A stretch of DNA of 64,000 nucleotides from Bradyrhizobium sp. Gha (GTDB taxonomy: Bacteria; Pseudomonadota; Alphaproteobacteria; Rhizobiales; Xanthobacteraceae), in assembly GCF_900113735.1 (NCBI RefSeq), contig NZ_FOQM01000034.1, forward strand, positions 19,492-83,491, in the 5' to 3' direction. A program made the translations under genes and the position numbers. Shown here in pieces: positions 16,763 through 25,100 of this stretch. The notes beneath the pieces are model-generated. The model searched no databases, was not told the origin of the DNA, and saw only the letters and a list, made by a program, of their open reading frames with translations. Position 1 is the first letter of the stretch. Each line of letters opens with the position of its first letter.

Positions 16763-17221
16763 CTACCTTCCCGTCGAGCCAAACCCGCCGGCGCCGCGAT
16801 CGGTCGAGGACAGTGTCGCTACCGGAACCAGCGCGGCCTGCAGCACCGGCGCGATCACCAGCTGCGCGATGCGCTCGCCGCGCTTGATCACGAAGGGCGA
16901 GATGCCGTGATTGATCAGGATCACCTTGATCTCGCCGCGGTAGTCGGCGTCGACAGTGCCGGGGGAGTTCAGCACGGTGACACCGTGCTTGGCGGCAAGC
17001 CCCGAGCGCGGCCGCACCTGGGCCTCGTGTCCCGGCGGCAACGCGATTGCGAGCCCCGTCGGCACCAGCGCATGCTGGCCTGCTGCAAGCGTCATCGGCT
17101 CGCCCTCCGGCACCGCCGCCATCAAATCGAGGCCGGCGGCTTCGGCTGTTTGATAGGCCGGCAGCGGCAGACCTTCGGCGTGGGGCAGGCGCTGCAGTTC
17201 GACCGTGACTTTGCTGCTCAA
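16763..17221 (-). CDS. dut: Deoxyuridine 5'-triphosphate nucleotidohydrolase (dUTPase)
   Basis: A 152-residue trimeric dUTPase that hydrolyses dUTP to dUMP, keeping uracil out of DNA and feeding thymidylate synthesis. The five family motifs are visible in order: AAGLDLMAA, RPRSGLAAKHGV, NSPGTVDADYRGE, RGERIAQLVI and the C-terminal RGAGGFGSTGR arm that closes over the substrate. It overlaps the end of coaBC by 4 bases, so coaBC-dut is an operon, a linkage common in proteobacteria. Confidence 0.96.
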   Translation of the reverse strand: MSSKVTVELQRLPHAEGLPLPAYQTAEAAGLDLMAAVPEGEPMTLAAGQHALVPTGLAIALPPGHEAQVRPRSGLAAKHGVTVLNSPGTVDADYRGEIKVILINHGISPFVIKRGERIAQLVIAPVLQAALVPVATLSSTDRGAGGFGSTGR

Positions 17222-18678
17222 GAGGCAGGCTCCAAGGGTTTGTCGGCGGATTTGGCGGTCACGCTTTTGGCGATATGCGCGACCAGTTCGATGGCGACCT
17301 GTTCCTTGGTCATGACAGGCCAGGAATCAACTGTGATCTCGCCGTTGTTCTCAGCATTCTTGCTGATGAGGTGCACGGTGTTGCGGTCGCCGCCCATCAC
17401 GCCTGATGCGGGCGAGACGTCGTTGGCGACGATCCAGTCGCAGCCTTTGCGGGCGAGCTTCGTCTTGGCATTGTCGATCAGATGCTCGGTCTCGGCGGCG
17501 AAGCCGATCACCAGCGGCGGGCGCTTCTCTGTGAGCTTCGAGATCGTTGCGAGGATGTCGGGGTTCTCGACCAGCTGTAGCGGCGGCATGCCGGCCGACG
17601 TCTTCTTCAGCTTCTGCTCGCCCTCGTTGGCGACGCGCCAGTCCGCGACCGCGGCGGCGAAGATCGCGATGTCGGCGGGAAGCGCTGCCTGCACCTGCTC
17701 CAGCATCTGCCGTGCGGATTCGACGCGCGTGACCTTGACGCCGCCGGGATCGTCGAGATCCACCGGGCCACTCACCAGGATCACTTCGGCGCCGGCGGCT
17801 TGTGCTGCGGCGGCAATGGCAAAACCCTGCTTGCCCGAGGAGCGGTTGGCGATGTAGCGCACCGGATCGATCGGCTCGTGGGTCGGGCCTGCGGTGATCA
17901 GAACACGCTTGCCGGCGAGCGGGCGCGGCAGCGGCGGCCGCAGCAGTTTCTCGGCGGCATTGGCGATCTCGATCGCCTCGGACATGCGTCCGATTCCGGC
18001 CTCGCCCGCCTCGGCCATCTCGCCGGAGTTCGGCCCGATCAGCAGGACGCCGTCGCGCTGAAGCTGTGCGACGTTGCGGCGGGTCGCGGCGTTGTTCCAC
18101 ATCAGCGGGTTCATCGCCGGCGCCAGCAGCACCTTGCGGTTGGTCGCGAGCAGGATCGCGCTGGCGAGATCGTCGGCGTGGCCGCCTGCCATCTTCGCCA
18201 TCAAATCGGCGGTCGCCGGCGCCACCACGATCAGATCGCAATCGCGCGCGAGCCGGATATGGCCGGCGTCGAACTCGCTCTGGGGATCGAACAGATCGGT
18301 GTAGACGCGCTCATGGGAGAGGGCGCTGACCGAGAGCGGCGTGACGAACTGCGTGGCGGCCTTGGTCAGCACGCAGCGCACCTCGATGCGCCGCTCCTTC
18401 AGCCTGCGGATCAGGTCGAGCGACTTGAAGGCCGCGATGCCGCCGCCGATGATCAGTGTGACGCTGGCCTCGGGGACGGCGCCCGGGCGCAGGGTCGCAG
18501 GTGCAGGCGATGCCTCGGGCGGCACCGCGAACGGCGTCAGCGGCTCCTCGCGGCCCTCGATCAGCTCCCTGAGGATGACCCGGACTTCTTCCTCGACCGA
18601 CCTGCGGTTCCTGGCCGAGCGCAGCCGCAAATAGGTTTTGACGGCGTCGTCGAGCTTGCGGATGGTCAGGCTTGCCAT
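17218..18678 (-). CDS. coaBC: CoaBC (phosphopantothenoylcysteine decarboxylase / phosphopantothenate-cysteine ligase) with an N-terminal FitA-like ribbon-helix-helix domain
   Basis: A 486-residue protein. Residues 1 to about 45 (MASLTIRKLDDAVKTYLRLR, then RSVEEEVRVILRELI) look like a FitA/VapB-type ribbon-helix-helix DNA-binding antitoxin domain. After a Pro/Ala linker come the flavoprotein decarboxylase (LIIGGGIAAFKSLDLIRRL, PAMNPLMW) and the CTP-dependent ligase (ITAGPTHEPIDPVRYIANRS, AAAVADW). It catalyses two steps of coenzyme A synthesis. At the position of the flap cysteine (Cys158 of E. coli Dfp) the sequence reads GEMAEAGEAGIGRM with no Cys. I chose the start at 18678 because GGAGGG precedes it. 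Two palindromes lie just upstream. Confidence 0.9.
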   Translation of the reverse strand: MASLTIRKLDDAVKTYLRLRSARNRRSVEEEVRVILRELIEGREEPLTPFAVPPEASPAPATLRPGAVPEASVTLIIGGGIAAFKSLDLIRRLKERRIEVRCVLTKAATQFVTPLSVSALSHERVYTDLFDPQSEFDAGHIRLARDCDLIVVAPATADLMAKMAGGHADDLASAILLATNRKVLLAPAMNPLMWNNAATRRNVAQLQRDGVLLIGPNSGEMAEAGEAGIGRMSEAIEIANAAEKLLRPPLPRPLAGKRVLITAGPTHEPIDPVRYIANRSSGKQGFAIAAAAQAAGAEVILVSGPVDLDDPGGVKVTRVESARQMLEQVQAALPADIAIFAAAVADWRVANEGEQKLKKTSAGMPPLQLVENPDILATISKLTEKRPPLVIGFAAETEHLIDNAKTKLARKGCDWIVANDVSPASGVMGGDRNTVHLISKNAENNGEITVDSWPVMTKEQVAIELVAHIAKSVTAKSADKPLEPAS

Positions 18679-18697
18679 GGCGCCCTCCAGCACGGAA

Positions 18698-18714
18698 TGA
18701 TAGCGACGCTATCA
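18698..18714. promoter_or_regulatory. Perfect 17-bp palindrome upstream of the RHH-coaBC gene (candidate operator 1)
   Basis: TGATAGCG-A-CGCTATCA is perfectly self-complementary around one central base and begins 20 bases before the coaBC start codon. The outer TGATAGC/GCTATCA half-sites resemble those I recall for FitA-type RHH antitoxins. Its use by the RHH domain encoded downstream is inferred. Confidence 0.6.
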
Positions 18715-18720
18715 CTAGCG

Positions 18721-18737
18721 TGATTGCAGTGCAATCA
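18721..18737. promoter_or_regulatory. Second perfect 17-bp palindrome upstream of the RHH-coaBC gene (candidate operator 2)
   Basis: TGATTGCA-G-TGCAATCA is also perfectly self-complementary around one base. It shares the outer TGAT/ATCA with the first palindrome, lies 6 bases from it, and is centred 23 bp away. The pair occupies most of the 70-base gap between ubiB and coaBC, where a coaBC promoter would have to be. Confidence 0.6.
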
Positions 18738-18748
18738 AGCTTTTGGCG

Positions 18749-20323
18749 TCATAGATTCCGGACAGCGATCAGGATGCCGATGAAGGTCACGGCGATGATC
18801 CAGACCGCCACGGTGCGCCAGCGGTTCTTGCGGCCCTCGCTGCGGCCCATCGCGGCGATGCTCTCCGGCGACAGGCGGATGCCCTCCCGTGTCATGGTCT
18901 CGAGCTGCTCGAGCACCGCGACCGAGCGCTGCGCGATATCAGGCAGGCGCATCAGCACCTTGGCGAGATCGCCACCGCCGGCCAGCGCGCCCTGCACCCG
19001 GCCAACGGGTCCGAGATTGCGCTCGATCCATTCGCGCACTACGGGATCGGCGACCTTCCAGATGTCGAGCCTGGGATCGAAGCCACGCGCCACGCCTTCG
19101 ACCACCACCATGGTCTTCTGCAGCAGGATCAGCTCGGGCCGCGTCGTCATGTCGAACAGGCCGGTGACCTCGAGCAGCAGCGTCAATAGCCGCGCCATCG
19201 AGATTTCCTCGGCGGTGCGGTTGTGAATGGGCTCGCCGATGGCGCGGATGGCTTGCGCGAAGTTCTCGACCGAGTGATGCGAGGGGACGTAGCCCGCCTC
19301 GAAATGCACTTCGGCGACGCGGCGATAGTCGCGGGTGATGAAGCCGAGCAGGATTTCCGCGAGGAAGCGCCGCTCCTTCATGCCGAGCCGGCCCATGATG
19401 CCGAAATCGACCGCCACGAGGCGGCCGGCATCGTCCAGGAACAGATTGCCCGGATGCATGTCGGCGTGGAAGAAGCCGTCGCGCAGCGCGTGACGCAGGA
19501 AACTCTGGATCACCTTGCGGCCGAGATCGGGCAGATCGACCCGCGCTTCTTCCAGGCGCTTGTGATCGTTCAGCGCGATGCCGTCGATCCACTCCATCGT
19601 CAGCACGTTGTGCGTGGTGCGATCCCAATCAACTTCCGGCACTCGAAAATCAGGATCGCCGCGCGTGTTCTCCGCCATCTCCGACAGCGCGGCAGCTTCG
19701 AGGCGCAGGTCCATCTCCATCGCGACGGAGCGCGACATGGTGTTGATGACCTCGACGAGCCGCAGCCGCCGCGCCTCGGCGGAATAAGCCTCGGCCTTGT
19801 GCGCGACATAGAAGAAATCGGAGAGATCGCGGCGGAAGCGGGCGGACACGTTCGGCCGGAGCACCTTGACCGCGACAGGCTTGCGGATGCCGTCGCGCAT
19901 CACCTCGCCACGATGCACCTGTGCGATCGACGCGGCCGCAACGGGCGCACTGAGACTGACGAACACGTCGTTCAGCGGCCGTTCCAGCGACGTTGCGATG
20001 GCGGCTTCGGCTTCCGCTTGCGAAAACGGCGGCAGGCGGTCCTGCAGGCTTTCGAGATCATGCGCCATCACGACGCCGACGACGTCGGGCCGCGTCGCCA
20101 GGAATTGCCCGAGCTTGAGATAGGCCGGGCCCATCCGGGTCAGCGCGCGCGATAGCCGCGGACCATGCTTCGGCCCGCGCCGCTCGACGATGCGCGCAAG
20201 CTTCAGCGCAAGCTGGCCGGGCGGCGGCACCAGGCTCGGGTCGACGGAGCCGAACACGCCTTCGCGCGCAAAAACGAACGCGGCGCGGATCAGGCGCGAA
20301 ATGTGGGTGATGGCAGAGATCAC
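18749..20323 (-). CDS. ubiB: UbiB, ABC1/ADCK-type atypical kinase for ubiquinone biosynthesis
   Basis: A 524-residue protein-kinase-like ATPase needed for ubiquinone synthesis. The signature KLGQFLATRPDVV (KxGQ motif), AAASIAQVHRGEV, AVKVLRP, FFHADMHPGNLF and VDFGIMGRLG are all present. A C-terminal hydrophobic segment (VAVWIIAVTFIGILIAV) anchors it to the inner membrane. It was historically called 2-polyprenylphenol 6-hydroxylase, but current evidence favours an ATPase role assisting the Ubi complex. It overlaps ubiE by 4 bases. Confidence 0.95.
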   Translation of the reverse strand: MISAITHISRLIRAAFVFAREGVFGSVDPSLVPPPGQLALKLARIVERRGPKHGPRLSRALTRMGPAYLKLGQFLATRPDVVGVVMAHDLESLQDRLPPFSQAEAEAAIATSLERPLNDVFVSLSAPVAAASIAQVHRGEVMRDGIRKPVAVKVLRPNVSARFRRDLSDFFYVAHKAEAYSAEARRLRLVEVINTMSRSVAMEMDLRLEAAALSEMAENTRGDPDFRVPEVDWDRTTHNVLTMEWIDGIALNDHKRLEEARVDLPDLGRKVIQSFLRHALRDGFFHADMHPGNLFLDDAGRLVAVDFGIMGRLGMKERRFLAEILLGFITRDYRRVAEVHFEAGYVPSHHSVENFAQAIRAIGEPIHNRTAEEISMARLLTLLLEVTGLFDMTTRPELILLQKTMVVVEGVARGFDPRLDIWKVADPVVREWIERNLGPVGRVQGALAGGGDLAKVLMRLPDIAQRSVAVLEQLETMTREGIRLSPESIAAMGRSEGRKNRWRTVAVWIIAVTFIGILIAVRNL

Positions 20324-21081
20324 AAACGCCAGCCCGAATGCAGTGCGACGATGCCGCCGGTCAGGGTCTGAAAGCTGACACGCGAGAACCCGGCGTCGCG
20401 GATCATGTCGGCGAAGGCGTTCGGCTTCGGAAACTTGCGGATCGATTCGACCAGATATTGGTAGGATTCGGCATCGCCCGTGACCATGCGGCCGAGCGGC
20501 GGAATCACCTTGAACGAGAACAGATCATAGAGCTTGTCGAGGCCGGGCATCTCCACAGTGGAGAATTCCAGGCACAGGAAGCGGCTGCCGGGCTTGAGCA
20601 CGCGATAGGCCTCGCGCAGCGCCTTGTCGATTTGAGGCACGTTGCGAATGCCGAAAGCGATCGTATATGCGTCAAAGCTGCGATCGGCGAAGGCGAGCGC
20701 TTCGGCATTGCCCTCGACGAAATCGACCTGCGTCTCGAGATGGCGCTTGGCGGCGCGCTCGCGGCCCACCGCCAGCATGTCGGAATTGATGTCGCAGACG
20801 GTGGCGTGGAAGCCCGCACCTGCCGCCTTGGCGGCGCGGAACGAGATGTCGCCGGTGCCGCCGGCAACGTCGAGCAACGCAAAAGGCCGGTCGCCGCGAG
20901 GCGGAGCCAGCGTGGTGATCATGATGTCCTTCCAGACCCGGTGCAGGCCACCGGACATCAAATCGTTCATCAAATCATAGCGCGACGCCACGCTGTGAAA
21001 CACATCGTTTACCAGCGTCTGCTTGTCCCCGAGGGGAACGTCCTTGAAGCCAAAATGCGTGGTTTCGCCCGGCCGATCCAT
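20320..21081 (-). CDS. ubiE: Bifunctional demethylmenaquinone/2-methoxy-polyprenyl-benzoquinol C-methyltransferase
   Basis: A 253-residue class I SAM-dependent methyltransferase. Motif I is LDVAGGTGDISFR. The acidic second motif is CDINSDML, and the family signature FGIRNVPQIDKALREAYRVL is followed by EFSTVEMPG. It performs the C-methylation step of ubiquinone synthesis. It is the first gene of ubiE-ubiB, directly upstream of coaBC-dut, and is divergent from mutM with an 81-base gap that must hold both promoters. Confidence 0.96.
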   Translation of the reverse strand: MDRPGETTHFGFKDVPLGDKQTLVNDVFHSVASRYDLMNDLMSGGLHRVWKDIMITTLAPPRGDRPFALLDVAGGTGDISFRAAKAAGAGFHATVCDINSDMLAVGRERAAKRHLETQVDFVEGNAEALAFADRSFDAYTIAFGIRNVPQIDKALREAYRVLKPGSRFLCLEFSTVEMPGLDKLYDLFSFKVIPPLGRMVTGDAESYQYLVESIRKFPKPNAFADMIRDAGFSRVSFQTLTGGIVALHSGWRL

Positions 21082-21162
21082 TAGTCTACTCCACTGGGCG
21101 GACCATAGCCCGCCCGCCGCAATGGCGCTATCACAGCGCCCTCATAAGGTGAATGCCTGACC

Positions 21163-22068
21163 ATGCCTGAATTGCCCGAAGTCGAGACCGTTCGCCGCGG
21201 CCTTCAGCCGGTCATGGAGGGTGCGAAAATCGTGGTGGCGGAGGCCCGCCGGCCGGATCTTCGCTTTCCGTTCCAGCCCGATTTCGTCGCCCGGCTCCAG
21301 GGACAGATCGTCACGGGGCTCGGCCGCCGTGCAAAATATCTCATGGCCGATCTCGCCTCCGGTGACGTGCTGCTGATGCATCTGGGCATGTCGGGCTCGT
21401 TTCGCGTCATCAAGCCCGACAACGAGGCTGCATCAGGCGAGTTTCACTATCCAAGGGGCAAAGACTCCGCGCACGACCACGTGCTGTTTCGGATGTCCTC
21501 GGGCGCCGACATCGTTTTCAACGATCCGCGCCGCTTCGGCTACATGAAAGTGATCGCGCGCAATGCGCTCGAGGAGGAGCCGCTGTTGCGCGGGCTCGGC
21601 CCCGAGCCGCTCGGCAACGAATTCGACGCGGCGATGCTGGCGCGCGCCTGCCAGGACAAGGCCACCAGCCTGAAGGCAGCACTGCTCGACCAACGCGTTG
21701 TCGCGGGCCTCGGCAACATCTATGTCTGCGAGGCCCTGCACCGCTCGCATCTGTCGCCGCGCCGGATCGCCGCGACGCTGTCGACCAGGGCCGGACAACG
21801 CAAGGGCGTTGCCGGGGGCGAGCCGACGGATCATGCCAAGCGGCTGGTCGGCGCCATCCACACCGTGCTGAACGATGCCATCAAGGCCGGCGGCTCGTCA
21901 CTACGCGACCACCGCCAGACCTCGGGCGAGCTCGGCTATTTCCAGCATTCCTTCAAGGTCTATGACCGCGAGGGCCAGACATGCACCACGCCGCGCTGCG
22001 GCGGCACGATCAAGCGGTTCACCCAGAACGGTCGCTCGACCTTCTGGTGTTCGAAGTGTCAGAAGTAG
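21163..22068 (+). CDS. mutM: Formamidopyrimidine-DNA glycosylase (Fpg/MutM)
   Basis: A 301-residue base-excision repair enzyme that removes 8-oxoguanine and cuts the abasic site. The N-terminus MPELPEVETVRRGL supplies the catalytic Pro2 and Glu3. A helix-two-turn-helix region includes GLGNIYVCEALHRS. The C-terminal zinc finger is CTTPRCGG followed by FWCSKCQ (four Cys). It is slightly longer than the E. coli enzyme because of an insert around residues 200-220 (STRAGQRKGVAGGEPTDHA), as is common in rhizobia. Confidence 0.96.
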   Translation: MPELPEVETVRRGLQPVMEGAKIVVAEARRPDLRFPFQPDFVARLQGQIVTGLGRRAKYLMADLASGDVLLMHLGMSGSFRVIKPDNEAASGEFHYPRGKDSAHDHVLFRMSSGADIVFNDPRRFGYMKVIARNALEEEPLLRGLGPEPLGNEFDAAMLARACQDKATSLKAALLDQRVVAGLGNIYVCEALHRSHLSPRRIAATLSTRAGQRKGVAGGEPTDHAKRLVGAIHTVLNDAIKAGGSSLRDHRQTSGELGYFQHSFKVYDREGQTCTTPRCGGTIKRFTQNGRSTFWCSKCQK

Positions 22069-22074
22069 CAGACC

Positions 22075-22629
22075 ATGCAGACGCCGCAGCTTGAGACCGA
22101 ACGGCTAATCCTGCGTCCGCTCGCGTTGTCCGACGCGCCTGCGATCCAGCGCCATTTCGACAATTGGAACATCATCCGGCATCTCTCGACCGTCGTGCCC
22201 TGGCCTTATCCCGCTGACGGGGCGAAGACCTTCATCGAGCAGCAGTTCGACAAGGTCTCGGCCGGCGAGGAGATTCATCTCTGGGTGCTGGTGCTGAAGG
22301 GCGGCGACGGCGAGGCGATCGGCAACATCCACCTGCGGCCGCGCGCCGAAGGCTTGAAAGGCAATCGCGGCTTCCGGCTGGCCGAGCCCTATTGGCGGCG
22401 CGGCTTGATGACGGAGGCGATCGCCGCGGTGAACGATTTCGCCTTCCTCACCCTCGGCCTCGATCATTTCCACGTCTGCAACGCCGCCACCAACGAAGCC
22501 TCGCGCCGGGTCAAGCAGAAGACCGGCGCGGAGTTCGTCGGCTTCATCGAGCTGCCGCATCACGGCGGACAGTCGAAATCCGAGCGATGGATCGTGCGGC
22601 GTGAGGCTTGGTTGCGCGGCAGGGTGTGA
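22075..22629 (+). CDS. GNAT family N-acetyltransferase (RimJ/RimL type)
   Basis: A 184-residue acetyltransferase. It starts with ETERLILRPLALSDAPAIQ, typical of the RimJ/RimL group that acetylates protein N-termini or small amines. The central FRLAEPYWRRGLMTEAI is the acetyl-CoA-binding segment and FHVCNAATNEASRRVKQKTG is the usual C-terminal motif. It begins 6 bases after mutM, so it is cotranscribed. The substrate is unknown. Confidence 0.85.
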   Translation: MQTPQLETERLILRPLALSDAPAIQRHFDNWNIIRHLSTVVPWPYPADGAKTFIEQQFDKVSAGEEIHLWVLVLKGGDGEAIGNIHLRPRAEGLKGNRGFRLAEPYWRRGLMTEAIAAVNDFAFLTLGLDHFHVCNAATNEASRRVKQKTGAEFVGFIELPHHGGQSKSERWIVRREAWLRGRV

Positions 22630-22775
22630 GGCCCGGCCGGAGCTTGACGAAATTTGACCCGAGCGAAGCCGTTTCCGTCGCACGGCCGTTTTCCCCGAGG
22701 AGTCAAATGCCTGCATGTCGCCACCGGTCGCCATGGCTCGGAAGCGCTTCTACTGTGCATGGGGTTGTTTTCAAA

Positions 22776-22819
22776 AAAGCGAAGCGAAGCCATCCGGCCG
22801 GGCTGCCGGCCGGAGGGCT
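22776..22819 (-). terminator. Terminator downstream of the exported trypsin-like protein
   Basis: On the minus strand a GC-rich stem (GCCCTCCGGCC pairing with CGGCCGGATGGC) is followed by TTCGCTTCGCTTTTTTG. It begins right after the stop codon at 22824. It lies in the convergent gap with the upstream acetyltransferase gene. Confidence 0.7.
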
Positions 22820-22823
22820 TAAC

Positions 22824-24185
22824 CTACTTTCGCACGCAGATGACGCGCACGACGGCGGTCTTTGCATCCGTCGACGTGCCGTTTGCGGTGACCGCGTTCG
22901 CCTTCAGGAAATCGCGCACCGTGTCCGCGGAGACCATCACCGCTTGTGAGGCGGGCACCGCGGTTGCAGGACCTGCGACCATCGCCGGCTTCAACAGCGC
23001 GACGCCGGCGAACTTGCCGTCGCCGTCGATGGCCGGGCTGCCGGAGAAGCCGACGGCCGGCGCTGGAGACAGCGCGGAATCGCCGGACGTCACCTGCGCC
23101 AGCGCGCTTTTGATGCTCGACACGCCGGCTGCGCCGCCCTGGTTTTGCGGATCGGCGATGCCGACGATATCGACGACGGTCTTCGCCGCGCCGCCGGCGA
23201 GGCTGAGCGGCGTCAGGCCGCGGGCGCCATAGATGTGCAGCAGCGCGAGATCGTGCTCCTTGTCCTCGGCGATCCGATCGGCGTTGCCGTAGCCGCCGAT
23301 GGTGATGGCGAGACAGGAATCGGTGACGAGACGATCCGCCAGAATCGCGCCGTCGTCGCTGACGACGACGCCGGTGCCGTATTCGACCGTCTTGCGTGGC
23401 GGCGGTCCGGCTTGTGGGGCCGATGGAAACGCATTGAACGCGCTCGACATCGCGATCACGACCGGCTCGACCGTGTTCTCGGTCGCCTGGTCGTACAGAA
23501 TGGTCATGATGCGGACTTCGTCGCCCTTGAAGGTGCCGCGCACATAAAACTTCTTCAGGCCCTGCAACCCCGACAGCACGAAGAAGTCGGGCTTCACCAC
23601 GGAGTAGTCGACCTTGCGTCCGGCCGGCTCCTTCTTCTCGGTTTCAGCGAGCTTTGCCGTGGTCGGGTTCGCCTCCTTGCGGCGGCTCAGCAGCACCTGA
23701 ACCGTGCCGTTCGGCGCGGTCCATTTCGAGCCGTTCGCGTCGGTGACCTGCTGCGGCACCAGTTTGGAGGGGATGCCAAGCCGCGCGCCGCTCGTCATCT
23801 CCGTCACGATTTTCCACCCCACGCTGTCCTGCTTGCGCCGCGCCGTTTCGGCGAGCGCCGCGCGCTCCTGCGGATTGAGCACGCCGGTCGGCTTGCCGCC
23901 CTTGGCCTTCTGGTACTCCTTGATGGCATCGACCATGCGCGAGCTGACATCGCCGGTAATGGCGCCGTTATATTCGCCGACCCAGGCGAGGTCGGATTGC
24001 AGCGACAGTCGCTCGGCCTGCGCCATCGGGTCGGCCGTTTCCGACGGCGTTTGCAGGGCGGGCGGCTTGATCGGAACGGTCTGGACCACCTTGGGCTTGG
24101 TGCCGGGCAGCTGTGGTGTGGTCATCTGGGCGCCGGCGCATGTGCCTGACGCCAACATCAGTGTTGCTGCAAGCATCGATCTCAT
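22824..24185 (-). CDS. Exported trypsin-like peptidase-domain protein with a peptidoglycan-binding-like N-terminus
   Basis: About 453 residues. A signal peptide MRSMLAATLMLASGTCAGA is followed by a Pro-rich linker. A region like a peptidoglycan-binding repeat comes next (LSLQSDLAWVGEYNGAITGD, DAIKEYQ). The C-terminal half resembles a trypsin/V8 fold: YGTGVVVSDDGAILADRLV, then HDLALL (Asp) and GFSGSPAID (Ser). Where the catalytic His should follow the first strand, the sequence reads ILADRLVTDSC, with no His. It may be an inactive protease homologue. I chose the start at 24185 for the clean signal peptide; ATG at 24230 or TTG at 24248 are alternatives. Confidence 0.72.
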   Translation of the reverse strand: MRSMLAATLMLASGTCAGAQMTTPQLPGTKPKVVQTVPIKPPALQTPSETADPMAQAERLSLQSDLAWVGEYNGAITGDVSSRMVDAIKEYQKAKGGKPTGVLNPQERAALAETARRKQDSVGWKIVTEMTSGARLGIPSKLVPQQVTDANGSKWTAPNGTVQVLLSRRKEANPTTAKLAETEKKEPAGRKVDYSVVKPDFFVLSGLQGLKKFYVRGTFKGDEVRIMTILYDQATENTVEPVVIAMSSAFNAFPSAPQAGPPPRKTVEYGTGVVVSDDGAILADRLVTDSCLAITIGGYGNADRIAEDKEHDLALLHIYGARGLTPLSLAGGAAKTVVDIVGIADPQNQGGAAGVSSIKSALAQVTSGDSALSPAPAVGFSGSPAIDGDGKFAGVALLKPAMVAGPATAVPASQAVMVSADTVRDFLKANAVTANGTSTDAKTAVVRVICVRK

Positions 24186-24276
24186 GACAAATCCAGCCAG
24201 CCCATTGAACGCGCTGCCATTGAAGCACATCTCGTTGGTCGCGAACAATGTTGGGGTGGTTCAGGAGTAAGAGAAG

Positions 24277-25080
24277 GTGCTGAGCCCGGACGAACTCGAA
24301 CGCTATGCCCGCCATATCGTGCTGCGCGATGTCGGGGGCCCTGGCCAGGCCGCGCTGAAGCGGGCCTCGGTGCTGGTGATCGGCGCCGGCGGTCTCGGCG
24401 CGCCTGCTCTGATGTATCTGGCCGCCGCCGGCATCGGAACACTTGGCGTGGTCGATGACGACGTGGTGTCGCTGTCCAACCTTCAGCGCCAGGTGATCCA
24501 CACGACGCCTGATATCGGCCGGCACAAGGTCGAGAGCGCGGCCGAGCGGATCGCGGCGCTCAATCCGCATGTCCGTTTCGTCGGCCACGCCACCTGGCTC
24601 AATGCCGACAATGCGCTGAGCCTGATCGGCGACTATGATCTCGTGCTCGACGGGTCCGACAATTTCTCGACGCGCTATCTGGCTTCCGACGCCTGCTTCT
24701 TCGCGAAACGGCCGCTGATCACGGCGGCGCTCGGCACCTTCGATGGTTCACTCACCACGATCCGTGCGCATGAAAAGGACGAGCAGGGCGAATTCAATCC
24801 GACCTATCGTTGCCTGTTTCCGGAAGCGCCGCCGCCCGGCACCGTGCCGGCCTGCGCGGAAGCCGGTGTCATGGGGGCGCTTGCCGGTGTCATGGGTTCG
24901 ATGATGGCGCTGGAGGCGATCCGCGAGATCGTCGGTTTCGGCGACGGCCTGGTCGGCCGCCTCCTGATGATCGATGCACGCGCGATGCGCTTCGAGACGC
25001 TGCGTTACGCGCGCGATCCGGCCAATCCGCTCAACGGCCATGGACCCGTGATGTCAGATCTCAGTGCCCATCGCGCCTGA
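24277..25080 (+). CDS. moeB: HesA/MoeB/ThiF family adenylyltransferase
   Basis: A 267-residue E1-like enzyme that adenylates the C-terminal Gly-Gly of a small sulfur carrier (MoaD or ThiS). The nucleotide-binding GAGGLGAPALMYLAAAG and SNLQRQV motifs are present, as is DGSDNFSTRYLASDAC. The conserved TVPACAEAGVMG loop follows. No CxxC zinc pairs are visible, unlike E. coli MoeB. It starts with GTG at 24277, with AGGAG nine bases upstream. Whether it serves molybdopterin, thiamine or both is not decidable here. Confidence 0.85.
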   Translation: MLSPDELERYARHIVLRDVGGPGQAALKRASVLVIGAGGLGAPALMYLAAAGIGTLGVVDDDVVSLSNLQRQVIHTTPDIGRHKVESAAERIAALNPHVRFVGHATWLNADNALSLIGDYDLVLDGSDNFSTRYLASDACFFAKRPLITAALGTFDGSLTTIRAHEKDEQGEFNPTYRCLFPEAPPPGTVPACAEAGVMGALAGVMGSMMALEAIREIVGFGDGLVGRLLMIDARAMRFETLRYARDPANPLNGHGPVMSDLSAHRA

Positions 25081-25100
25081 GCGCGACAGGTCTTTGGACC

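Noticed and set aside
18543..18678. A separate antitoxin gene ahead of coaBC
   Set aside because: There is no stop or start between the RHH segment and CoaBC, and no toxin gene follows; it reads as a fusion.
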